DNA of 8,532 nucleotides from Verrucomicrobiaceae bacterium (lineage in GTDB: Bacteria; Verrucomicrobiota; Verrucomicrobiia; Verrucomicrobiales; Akkermansiaceae): positions 1 through 8,532 of the forward strand of contig JAIXVN010000307.1 in NCBI GenBank assembly GCA_027483005.1. Reading direction: 5' to 3'. The translations under genes and the position numbers were made by a program. The notes under the pieces are model-generated. The model ran no database searches. It saw only the letters and a list, made by a program, of their open reading frames with translations, and was not told the origin of the DNA. Positions 1 through 5,414 of this stretch are shown one piece after another. Position 1 is the first letter of the stretch; the number at the start of each line of letters is the position of its first letter.

Positions 1-896
1 CAGTCGAGCACGGCTTTCGCGCGGGTGATGTCAGGCTTGCGAACCTTCGGGTCATCCGGCGGCAGCGGCTGCTCGACGACATTGAGCTCCAGCCCGAAAT
101 GCCGGGCGATCTCCTCCGCGAACTGCCGGATCGTCATTTCATGGGGGTTGCCGCAGTTGACCGGCTCGTGGGTCTCCGAACGAGCGAGACGCCAGATGCC
201 TTCGACGAGGTCAGACACGTAACAGAACGAACGCGTTTGCGAACCGTCGCCGAACAGCGTCATCGGCTCGCCGCGCAGGGCCTGGCCAATGAAGGCCGGC
301 ACCACGCGACCGTCATCCAGTCGCATGCGCGGGCCGTAGGTGTTGAAAATACGGACGATCTTCGTGTCGAGCCCGTGGGCGCGGTGGTAAGCCATGGTGG
401 CCGCCTCGGCGTAGCGCTTCGCCTCGTCATAACAGCTGCGGACGCCGATCGAGTTGACATTTCCCCAGTAGCTTTCCGGCTGCGGGTGGATCTCCGGGTC
501 GCCATACACTTCCGATGTGGAGGCGACCAGGTAGGTGGCACCCTTTGCAAGAGCAAGATCGAGGGCATTGTGCGAGGCGTAGGAGCCTGCCTTCAGGGTC
601 TCCACCGGGATCTTCACATAGTCGATCGGGCTGGCGGGCGAGGCCATGTGGAACACGTAGTCCACAGGGCCCTCGACGTCGAAGGGCAGGGAAACGTCGT
701 GTTCGATGAAGCGAAAATTCTCATTCCCTTCGAGGTGCGCCAGATTGCGGCGGTGCCCGGTGACGAAGTTATCAAGGGCGATCACCTTCAAGCCGTCATG
801 AAGAAGCCGCTCGATGAGATGGGATGGCACGAATCCCGCGCCGCCTGTCACGACTGCGGTTTTGCCCTGCTGGGAGGATGTTGGCTTGACGCTCAT
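1..896 (-). CDS. uxs: UDP-glucuronate decarboxylase (UDP-xylose synthase), 3' end off the window
   Basis: This cytosolic extended-SDR enzyme converts UDP-glucuronate to UDP-xylose with bound NAD, supplying a sugar nucleotide for surface polysaccharide. The 298 visible residues show the Rossmann start VTGGAGFVPSHL (16-27), STSEVYGDP (126-134), YDEAK (156-160) and DDPKVRKPD (281-289). Aligned by motif to human UXS1, the known active-site residues Thr118, Glu120, Tyr147, Lys151 and Arg277 correspond to T127, E129, Y156, K160 and R286, a constant offset of nine. That separates it from 4-epimerases and dTDP-glucose dehydratases. The third glycine of GxxGxxG is proline (P24), which is odd. The ATG at 896 has no Shine-Dalgarno; the next upstream ATG (963) is out of frame. 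Roughly 15-20 C-terminal residues probably lie beyond the left edge. It follows the GbsR-like and NusG-like genes on the same strand after a 203-bp leader, which suggests it opens a polysaccharide operon. Confidence 0.92.
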   Translation of the reverse strand, partial: MSVKPTSSQQGKTAVVTGGAGFVPSHLIERLLHDGLKVIALDNFVTGHRRNLAHLEGNENFRFIEHDVSLPFDVEGPVDYVFHMASPASPIDYVKIPVETLKAGSYASHNALDLALAKGATYLVASTSEVYGDPEIHPQPESYWGNVNSIGVRSCYDEAKRYAEAATMAYHRAHGLDTKIVRIFNTYGPRMRLDDGRVVPAFIGQALRGEPMTLFGDGSQTRSFCYVSDLVEGIWRLARSETHEPVNCGNPHEMTIRQFAEEIARHFGLELNVVEQPLPPDDPKVRKPDITRAKAVLD

Positions 897-917
897 GGGT
901 CGTTGGGAAGGCTTGGT

Positions 918-929
918 GACGCTGCCGCC
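918..929 (-). promoter_or_regulatory. ops-like element in the uxs leader (tentative)
   Basis: On the minus strand this reads GGCGGCAGCGTC, matching 10 of 12 positions of the enterobacterial ops pause/recruitment site GGCGGTAGCGTG used by RfaH, a NusG paralogue. It lies 21 bases upstream of the uxs start, and a NusG paralogue is encoded just upstream. Against it: the T at position 6, important for RfaH recognition, is C here, and such GC-rich strings are common in this DNA. Treat it as a candidate only. Confidence 0.25.
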
Positions 930-938
930 CTTGGTCGA

Positions 939-957
939 TTCTTCGCAACTCGAAGAA
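939..957 (-). promoter_or_regulatory. Small perfect hairpin in the uxs leader
   Basis: A perfect 7-bp stem (TTCTTCG / CGAAGAA) encloses a 5-base loop. On the uxs-coding strand it would form about 43 bases before the start codon and just upstream of the ops-like site. No U-run follows it, so it is not an intrinsic terminator. A leader structure acting in pausing or antitermination is possible but unproven. Confidence 0.3.
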
Positions 958-1037
958 AACCATGGGCTAGGATCGGGCGATCTGGACGAAACGATGCAAG
1001 ATGCGGCTTCGACACCCTCATCCTCTGAAATTCACAG

Positions 1038-1063
1038 GTTTGTTCAACAAAAAATGAACAAAC
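1038..1063. promoter_or_regulatory. Operator copy 1: 26-bp inverted repeat upstream of uxs
   Basis: The 9-bp arms GTTTGTTCA and TGAACAAAC are perfect and separated by an 8-base AT-rich spacer (ACAAAAAA). The same arms with the same 8-base spacing occur at 2178-2203 in front of the GbsR-like gene, and no other copy was seen in the window. The site lies 141 bases upstream of the uxs ATG and after the stop of the NusG-like gene. Dimeric winged-helix regulators bind symmetric sites of this size, so the GbsR-like protein is the obvious candidate ligand (inference). The stem is AT-rich and has no following T-run on the coding strand, so a terminator role is unlikely. Confidence 0.7.
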
Positions 1064-1099
1064 TGCTCCCCAGGGTCGAATCCCCGTCCGACCGCTGTC

Positions 1100-1642
1100 T
1101 CACGGAACCGGCCGCCGGGGCAGGAGGATCGAGAACAGATCGAGATCGACCGCGTTCTGCTGACCCAGAAATTCGAGGAGAACCTTGACCCGCTCGACAG
1201 CCGGAGCCACCGCAAGCACCTGACCCCGCATGCCTTGGAACGGTCCGACCGCCACTTCCACCTCCTCGCCCACGTCGATGACCGTGTTGAGGGTGAGAAC
1301 ATCCCCGTCGGCCTTTTCCCGCTCGATGATCTCGTGACGCAGCGCCGTGACAAATTCGTCAGGCACCGGCGGGATCTTGTCGCCAAAGCGCACCAACCCG
1401 CGAACGCCTTGGCTGAAGGTGACTGCACGTTCCTGGTTCATCAGGTCGAACTTCGCCATCAGGTAGCCGGGGAACATCGGCTCCACCCACCAGATTTTCC
1501 CGCGTCGGGTGGCTTTTCTATACCGCAGGCGCGGGCAAAACACCTCAACGCCCTCCAGCTCCCGCAAATGCCCGGCCGCGATGTGCTCGCGCTTCGTCTG
1601 AGCCTTCACACAATACCAGGCGCTGTCCGTCACCTCACTCAT
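1100..1642 (-). CDS. NusG/RfaH-like transcription antitermination protein (NusG paralogue)
   Basis: This 180-residue protein has the NusG two-domain plan. The N-terminal NGN domain (about 8-105) starts with WYCVKAQTKREH (9-20) and contains the family signature EPMFPGYLMAKF (54-65) and RFGD (85-88). A C-terminal KOW domain (about 122-155) is centred on VGPFQGMRGQVLAV (132-145). Such proteins bind RNA polymerase and make it processive through long operons. Specialised paralogues (RfaH, LoaP, UpxY) act on polysaccharide or secondary-metabolite clusters. It is not the housekeeping NusG: there is no secE, rplK or rplA beside it, and it lies between a regulator and a UDP-sugar gene. Its ATG overlaps the upstream TGA (ATGA), so translation is probably coupled. 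The only purine-rich run (GGAGA) touches the start codon and is too close to be a normal Shine-Dalgarno. Confidence 0.88.
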   Translation of the reverse strand: MSEVTDSAWYCVKAQTKREHIAAGHLRELEGVEVFCPRLRYRKATRRGKIWWVEPMFPGYLMAKFDLMNQERAVTFSQGVRGLVRFGDKIPPVPDEFVTALRHEIIEREKADGDVLTLNTVIDVGEEVEVAVGPFQGMRGQVLAVAPAVERVKVLLEFLGQQNAVDLDLFSILLPRRPVP

Positions 1643-2151
1643 TCTCCAAGAATGCGTTGCAGAAGGGGCAGCACCTGACCGCCGCGGCGCGTCCAGTTGT
1701 CGATGCGCTCCACCCGTTCCTGGAAAAACGCCCGACGCTCAGGATCCGGCTCCTCCCTTGCGGCCTCCGCCAGCTTGCTGATTTTCTTCTTGCCGCTCTC
1801 GATGTGCGGGCGCACCTGCTCGCGGATGAAACCGCCGACCAGCCGCTTCAGATCCACCGCCGGCTCGAAATAAGTCCGCCGCTCGGCATTTCCCTCCACT
1901 TCACGGACCGCACCCAAGCCCTTCAACGCCCGCAGTCCCTGACTGGCCGAGCCCTTGCTGATCCCCAGCTTTTCCACGAGGTCATCCAATGCGAGAGGCG
2001 CCGGTGAAATGAACAACACGCCGTAAATTTCCCCGATCGAACGCGGCAGGCCCAGGACCTTCACCCCGTCCACAAACAGGTCCACGATCTGTCGCTCCAG
2101 TCCCTCCAAGGAACTCGATGTTTCGCTTTCTTGCTCAGGCAGTGTCGCCAT
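1639..2151 (-). CDS. GbsR/MarR-family winged-helix transcriptional regulator
   Basis: This 170-residue protein is a DNA-binding regulator of the GbsR branch of the MarR superfamily. It opens with a helical segment ending in LPRSIGEIYGVLFIS (35-49), the typical GbsR lead-in. A helix-turn-helix follows, LALDDLVEKLGISKGSASQGLRALKGLGAV (53-82, written here only as position guide: key run GISKGSASQGLRALKGLG), then a wing with R83-Y94. A charged C-terminal helical part (100-170) probably serves dimerisation. The frame stays open upstream to an ATG at 2223, but that longer start would translate straight through the 2177-2204 palindrome. The ATG at 2151 was therefore preferred; 2163 (four residues longer) is equally possible. 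No Shine-Dalgarno precedes any of these. The gene overlaps the NusG-like gene by ATGA and is divergent from the flavin reductase gene. The palindrome in front suggests autoregulation. The effector is unknown. Confidence 0.85.
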   Translation of the reverse strand: MATLPEQESETSSSLEGLERQIVDLFVDGVKVLGLPRSIGEIYGVLFISPAPLALDDLVEKLGISKGSASQGLRALKGLGAVREVEGNAERRTYFEPAVDLKRLVGGFIREQVRPHIESGKKKISKLAEAAREEPDPERRAFFQERVERIDNWTRRGGQVLPLLQRILGE

Positions 2152-2176
2152 GCAGCAGCCCATAGCCAGTCTCGGG

Positions 2177-2204
2177 CGTTTGTTCAAACTTTTTTGAACA
2201 AACG
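2177..2204. promoter_or_regulatory. Operator copy 2: perfect 28-bp palindrome in the divergent promoter region
   Basis: Twelve-bp perfect arms (CGTTTGTTCAAA and TTTGAACAAACG) flank a 4-base centre. The core 26 bp repeats the site at 1038-1063 with identical 9-bp arms and spacing. The palindrome sits 25 bases before the preferred regulator start (2151) and 45 bases before the flavin reductase ATG (2250), so one bound dimer could affect both directions. On the minus strand its TTGAAC (2182-2187) is 17 bases from TATGGG (2159-2164). That is a weak sigma-70-like pair, and it would start transcription at or next to the 2151 ATG. The promoter part is speculative; the palindrome is directly visible. 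Confidence 0.75.
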
Positions 2205-2249
2205 AGCCACCCTTGCGTTCCAAACGTTCCCGGTTTCTCGTCAGGCCTC

Positions 2250-2852
2250 ATGGAACTCGACTTCACCGGAGCCTTCGAAGACCGCGCCTACCCTATCCTC
2301 GCCTCGCTGGTCTGCCCACGCCCCATCGCCTGGGTCACCACCCTCAATGAAGACGGCTCGGTCAATGTCGCGCCCTTTTCCTTCTTCAACCTCGTCGGCA
2401 CCGAACCGCCGCTGCTGATGTTCTGCCCCGGCGACCGCGATGACGGCACGCCGAAAGACTCCGCCCGCAACGCCCGCGACCGTGGCGAGTTCGTTGTGAA
2501 CCTCGTCGACGAACCCCTCGCCGAAGCCATGAACCGCAGCTCCGCCGCCCTGCCGCCCGGGGAAAGCGAGGCCCTGCGGGAAAACCTCATCCTGCTCCCT
2601 TCCTCCACCATCGCCACCCCGCGCATCGCCGGTGCCCCCGCCTCGTTCGAATGCACCGTCCACTCCATCCAGCTCATCGGCCAGAACCGCCTCATCCTCG
2701 GACTCATCCAGCGCACCCACGTCCGCGACGACCTTTATGACCCGGAAAGCGCCCGCATCCGCACCGACCTCTACCACCCGGTCGGCCGCATGGCCTCGCC
2801 GAATTGGTACTGCCACACAGGCGACCAGTTTGAAATGATCCGGCCTGCCTGA
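2250..2852 (+). CDS. Flavin reductase-like, FMN-binding split-barrel protein
   Basis: The 200-residue product matches the flavin reductase-like (DIM6/NTAB) split-barrel family. Members bind FMN and either reduce flavin with NAD(P)H or serve other redox roles. Recognisable features are YPILASLVCPRPIAWVTTLN (14-33), VNVAPFSFFNLVG (38-50) in the FMN-contact region, PPLLMF (53-58), KDSARNARDRGEFVVNLV (69-86) and a C-terminal YHPVGRMASPNWYC (175-188). The length is normal. The true substrate cannot be read from sequence. The ATG at 2250 is divergent from the GbsR-like gene with 98 bases between starts. Its TGA overlaps the ATG of the Dus gene by one base (TGATG), so the two are probably co-transcribed and coupled, although no functional link between them is obvious. 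The palindrome upstream may also influence it. Confidence 0.87.
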   Translation: MELDFTGAFEDRAYPILASLVCPRPIAWVTTLNEDGSVNVAPFSFFNLVGTEPPLLMFCPGDRDDGTPKDSARNARDRGEFVVNLVDEPLAEAMNRSSAALPPGESEALRENLILLPSSTIATPRIAGAPASFECTVHSIQLIGQNRLILGLIQRTHVRDDLYDPESARIRTDLYHPVGRMASPNWYCHTGDQFEMIRPA

Positions 2853-3907
2853 TGCAGTCCCTCCTTCCCAACGGACGACCCGCCCTCGTCCTCGCCCCGA
2901 TGCAGGACGTGACCGACCTGCCGTTCATGCGCGTCATCACCCGCCGCGGCGGGCCCGACTGGTTTGTGACCGAGTATTTCCGCGTCCATCCGGATTCGAA
3001 AATCGAGCCCTACATCCTGCGATCAATCCGGGAAAACGAGACCGGCAAGCCCGTCTTCGCGCAGATGATCGGTCATGATATCCCGTCACTTGTTAGAACC
3101 GCGAAAGACCTGCTCAAGCACGACGTTGCCGGCATCGACCTCAACCTCGGCTGCCCCGCGCCCGTCGTCTGCAAGAAGGACGCCGGCGGCGGGCTGCTCA
3201 GAAATCCGGAGCGCATCGACGCCATCCTCGGGGCCCTGCGCGAGGCCATTCCCGGGAGATTCACCGTGAAGACCCGCGTCGGCTATCATGAGGCCGACGA
3301 GTTTCCCCGGCTGTTGGAAATTTTCCGCAAGCACGCCATCGACTCGCTCGCCATCCACGGCCGCACCGTTGCCGAGCGCTACCAATCGCCCGTCCACCCC
3401 GACTGCGTGAAGCTCGCCGTCGAGACGCTTTCCTGCCCGGTCATCGCGAATGGCAACGTCGTCGATGTCCCCACCGGCCTCGGCTACCTCGCTCGATCGA
3501 ATGCCGCCGGCCTGATGATCGGTCGCGGCGCGATCCGGAACCCGTGGATCTTCGACCAATTCCGCGCCGCCTTTTCCGGAACCCCTCCGCCGGTGCCAAG
3601 CCATCGCGATCTGCTCGACTACGTCAATGAGCTCCACGACGAACTCGCCCGCGAGACCAAGCGCTTCGACCCGAACGCCCACATCCAGCGAATGAAAAAG
3701 ACGATGGTCTACATCACGCAGGGCATCGACGAGGACTTCAGCCACCGCATCCTCCGCGCGCGCACGCCGGAGGAATTCCACTCCGCCTGCCAGGACCATC
3801 TCGACAACCACTCCCCGCTCCAGCCAACCCCGCCGGAAAACTCCCGCCTGTTCTGCGGGTTCAGCGCGTTGGCTGAAGAGTCAGGAACCGCGAATGGACG
3901 CCAATGA
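2852..3907 (+). CDS. tRNA-dihydrouridine synthase family protein
   Basis: This FMN enzyme reduces specific uridines in tRNA to dihydrouridine using NAD(P)H. The 351-residue protein shows LAPMQDVTDLPFMRVI (14-29) and LNLGCPAPVVCKKDAGGGLL (97-116). The latter carries C101, the position of the catalytic cysteine. Further matches are TVKTRVGY (138-145), AIHGRTVAERY (167-177), VIANGNV (197-203) and LMIGRGAIRNPWIF (221-234). A helical tRNA-binding tail follows (about 250-325). The subfamily (A, B or C) cannot be assigned safely, so no symbol is given. It overlaps the flavin reductase stop by one base. The C-terminus is odd: residues 345-351 (GTANGRQ) and the stop codon come from the start of a palindromic repeat, so the native tail was probably replaced when the repeat arrived. 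All catalytic parts are upstream of that. Confidence 0.9.
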   Translation: MQSLLPNGRPALVLAPMQDVTDLPFMRVITRRGGPDWFVTEYFRVHPDSKIEPYILRSIRENETGKPVFAQMIGHDIPSLVRTAKDLLKHDVAGIDLNLGCPAPVVCKKDAGGGLLRNPERIDAILGALREAIPGRFTVKTRVGYHEADEFPRLLEIFRKHAIDSLAIHGRTVAERYQSPVHPDCVKLAVETLSCPVIANGNVVDVPTGLGYLARSNAAGLMIGRGAIRNPWIFDQFRAAFSGTPPPVPSHRDLLDYVNELHDELARETKRFDPNAHIQRMKKTMVYITQGIDEDFSHRILRARTPEEFHSACQDHLDNHSPLQPTPPENSRLFCGFSALAEESGTANGRQ

Positions 3908-4027
3908 ACACGAATGGAATTCAGCAATGCCGATCAAGTTCATCTCTCACATTCGTGCCCATCCTCTTCATTCGTTGTGATTCCATTCATCCAACATTCG
4001 CGTCCCTTGGCGTCCATTCGCGGTTCC
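3884..4027. repeat. 144-bp palindromic dispersed repeat (GCGAATGGACG type)
   Basis: A perfect 21-bp inverted repeat forms the ends: 3884-3904 begins GGAACCGCGAA, and 4007-4027 is its exact reverse complement. Inside are further short degenerate units of about 10-12 bases built on CGAATGGA / CAATGAACA on the left and their complements on the right (ATTCGTG, TTCATTCG, CCATTCATCC, ATTCGCGTCC). The element fills the gap between the Dus gene and the cysteine-rich gene and supplies the Dus stop codon. It has no coding capacity of its own. It resembles the short palindromic repeats scattered in some Verrucomicrobiota and related genomes; copy number cannot be judged from one window. It could fold in RNA as a long hairpin between two co-directional genes. 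Confidence 0.75.
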
Positions 4028-4042
4028 CAACTTCCACCTGAA

Positions 4043-4696
4043 ATGATCGCCTATCCCTCCATTCAAGACGAACTCGCCCGACAGATCCGCGAGGCTCGGG
4101 TCGATCATGAGGCCTTTGAGAAGCCGCTGAGAATTTGCGAGCTCGCCGACTGCCGCGCCACCTGTTGCCACGACGGCGTCTATCTGGAAATCGAAGAGCG
4201 GGACATCCTCGCCGACGTCATCGCCACCCACACCGATCGACTGGCCAGCTACGATTGGAACGAACCCGAAATCTTCCAGCAGATGGCCGACGGTCGCTGG
4301 AAATCCATCACGCTTCCAGACCCCGCGTCTGCAGAGGATTTCCCCGCCCACTTTCCAAAAACCCGCTGCGTCTTTCTCGATTCCGCTCACCGCTGCGTGC
4401 TCCAACGACTCGCGATGGACGAAGGCCGCCACCCCTGGTTCTGGAAGCCCGTGTCCTGCTGGATGCACCCCCTCCTGCTCAAGCCCGGCCACCACGGTGG
4501 ACGTCCGGAACTCACCCTCGCCACTCCGGAAAACGACCCTGCCGCCCACTCCGGCTATCCCGGTTTCTCCGCCTTCACCCCCTGCGGCATCCCCTGCCAA
4601 AGCGGCCCACCCGCCCACCAAACCCTCGCCCCCGAACTGGACCTGTTAGGCCGCATCGCCGGGCGGGATCTCGCACGTGAGCTGAGTCCGACTTGA
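4043..4696 (+). CDS. Cysteine-cluster protein (YkgJ/DUF3109-like), metal-binding suspected
   Basis: The 217-residue protein contains a conserved-looking cysteine pattern: C32, C37, C41-C42 (CELADCRATCC), C109 and C118 (RCVFLDSAHRC), C139 (PVSCW), and C181/C185 (TPCGIPC). The order of an N-terminal CxxxCC, a central CxFLD..C and a later CW resembles the YkgJ/CxxCxxCC and DUF3109 cysteine-cluster families, which are thought to bind zinc or iron. No function is established. It is soluble, with no signal peptide. The frame is open back to an ATG at 3914, but that stretch lies inside the palindromic repeat. The ATG at 4043, just after the repeat, is therefore the better start; it has no Shine-Dalgarno. 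It follows the Dus gene in the same direction and converges with the GxxExxY gene, with 15 bases between stops. Confidence 0.7.
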   Translation: MIAYPSIQDELARQIREARVDHEAFEKPLRICELADCRATCCHDGVYLEIEERDILADVIATHTDRLASYDWNEPEIFQQMADGRWKSITLPDPASAEDFPAHFPKTRCVFLDSAHRCVLQRLAMDEGRHPWFWKPVSCWMHPLLLKPGHHGGRPELTLATPENDPAAHSGYPGFSAFTPCGIPCQSGPPAHQTLAPELDLLGRIAGRDLARELSPT

Positions 4697-4711
4697 CCTC
4701 CTTGCTTGAAT

Positions 4712-5104
4712 TCAGTGCAGGATGTTATCCGGATGCTCCCACATGAACTTCCTTATCTCGAATTTGAAAGATCCGAAGTTGATGAGGAGGCCATGCTGGA
4801 GTCGTGATGACTTGAGATAACCAAGAATCTGCGCCTCATGTTCGGCGGCAAGGGATTTGGCCGTCTTCAACTCAATGATCAAGCAGCCCTCAACCAACAA
4901 GTCCGCAAAGTAGTCTCCGATCAAGGTGCCGTCCTCATCGTAAACCTTGATCGGTGCCTGCTGCTGCACCTCAAGGCCCGCTTTCTTCAGCCTGTGATAC
5001 AGGGCATTCTCATAAACCTTCTCCAGATGCCCGTGGCCGTGATACACGTGGATGTCATAAGCGATCTGACGAACCCTGTCGCAAAGCCGTTTGATGTCTT
5101 CCAT
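4712..5104 (-). CDS. GxxExxY protein (PD-(D/E)XK nuclease superfamily)
   Basis: This 130-residue protein carries the family-naming motif G25-HL-E28-KV-Y31, followed by the elements of a minimal PD-(D/E)XK fold: D68 in GDYFADLLV (63-71), then E78 and K80 in CLIIELKTAK (74-83). A conserved-type AQILGYLK (91-98) and a C-terminal LLINFGSFKFEIRKF (106-120) complete the usual length of about 125-130. GxxExxY proteins occur in many paralogous copies per genome in several phyla. Their role is unknown; a nuclease activity is inferred from the fold only. The frame extends upstream to 5815 through repeat DNA and the 3' end of rmuC, but the family's N-terminus and the edge of the repeat both place the start at the ATG at 5104. 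A copy of the ACCACAAAG-type repeat ends only 18 bases upstream of it. There is no Shine-Dalgarno. It converges on the cysteine-cluster gene. Confidence 0.87.
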   Translation of the reverse strand: MEDIKRLCDRVRQIAYDIHVYHGHGHLEKVYENALYHRLKKAGLEVQQQAPIKVYDEDGTLIGDYFADLLVEGCLIIELKTAKSLAAEHEAQILGYLKSSRLQHGLLINFGSFKFEIRKFMWEHPDNILH

Positions 5105-5122
5105 GGTTGTGGATTTGAATTG

Positions 5123-5250
5123 AACCACAAAGAGCACAGAGACCACAGAGATTGGAATCAAATTTTCAATGCCAGCCGACAATCCACCACCTGGAAACCG
5201 AAACTCTGATTCTTTGTGTTCTCTGTGATCTTTGTGGTGAATCCTCTTCA
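5123..5250. repeat. Palindromic repeat unit 1 (ACCACAAAG type), next to the GxxExxY gene
   Basis: The left arm (5123-5154) is three to four degenerate tandem copies of a 9-10-base unit, ACCACAAAG / GCACAGAG / ACCACAGAG. The right arm (5207-5250) is the inverted version (CTTTGTG, CTCTGTG, CTTTGTGGTG) and ends in ATCCTCTTCA. About 52 bases separate the arms. The left arm reaches within 18 bases of the GxxExxY start codon and would form its 5' untranslated region. No coding capacity was seen. Confidence 0.8.
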
Positions 5251-5296
5251 TCCACCGCCCGTCAACCGCAGACCGCCTGTCAGGAATAAGATTTTC

Positions 5297-5414
5297 AACC
5301 ACAAAGGACACAAAGACCACAAAGATTGAGGTCAATTCCCTTGTGCCCAACGACTCCACAAAGAACCTTCTGATCCTTTGTGTTCTCTGTGATCTTTGGG
5401 GTGGATCCTCTTCA
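5297..5414. repeat. Palindromic repeat unit 2 (ACCACAAAG type), near-duplicate of unit 1
   Basis: The left arm (5297-5328) matches the left arm of unit 1 with 4 differences in 32. The right arm (5371-5414) matches the right arm of unit 1 with 3 differences in 44, again ending ATCCTCTTCA. Between the arms lie 42 unrelated bases. The last three bases of the unit (5412-5414) are the stop codon of rmuC, so the repeat begins exactly where that gene ends. Together the two units occupy nearly all of the 307 bases between the GxxExxY start and rmuC; the 46 bases joining them (5251-5296) show nothing else. Confidence 0.8.

Noticed and set aside
99..1028. A 309-codon plus-strand frame opposite uxs
   Set aside because: It is the complement shadow of a gene with complete UXS motifs and shows no domain of its own.
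1038..1063. Intrinsic terminator after the NusG-like gene
   Set aside because: The stem is AT-rich, no T-run follows on the coding strand, and the same sequence recurs in a promoter region, so an operator is more likely.
2152..2223. Longer start for the GbsR-like regulator
   Set aside because: It would place the 28-bp operator palindrome inside the coding sequence; the shorter starts fit the family and the regulatory site better.
3086..3811. A 241-codon minus-strand frame opposite the Dus gene
   Set aside because: It is a GC-rich antisense shadow with low-complexity Val/Gly/Asp/Ala content and no motif.
3914..4042. 43-codon N-terminal extension of the cysteine-cluster gene
   Set aside because: It lies inside the palindromic repeat and has no protein-like content.
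5123..5414. CRISPR array
   Set aside because: The repeats are inverted pairs with degenerate 9-10-base tandem units, not regularly spaced direct repeats with unique spacers, and no cas genes are present.
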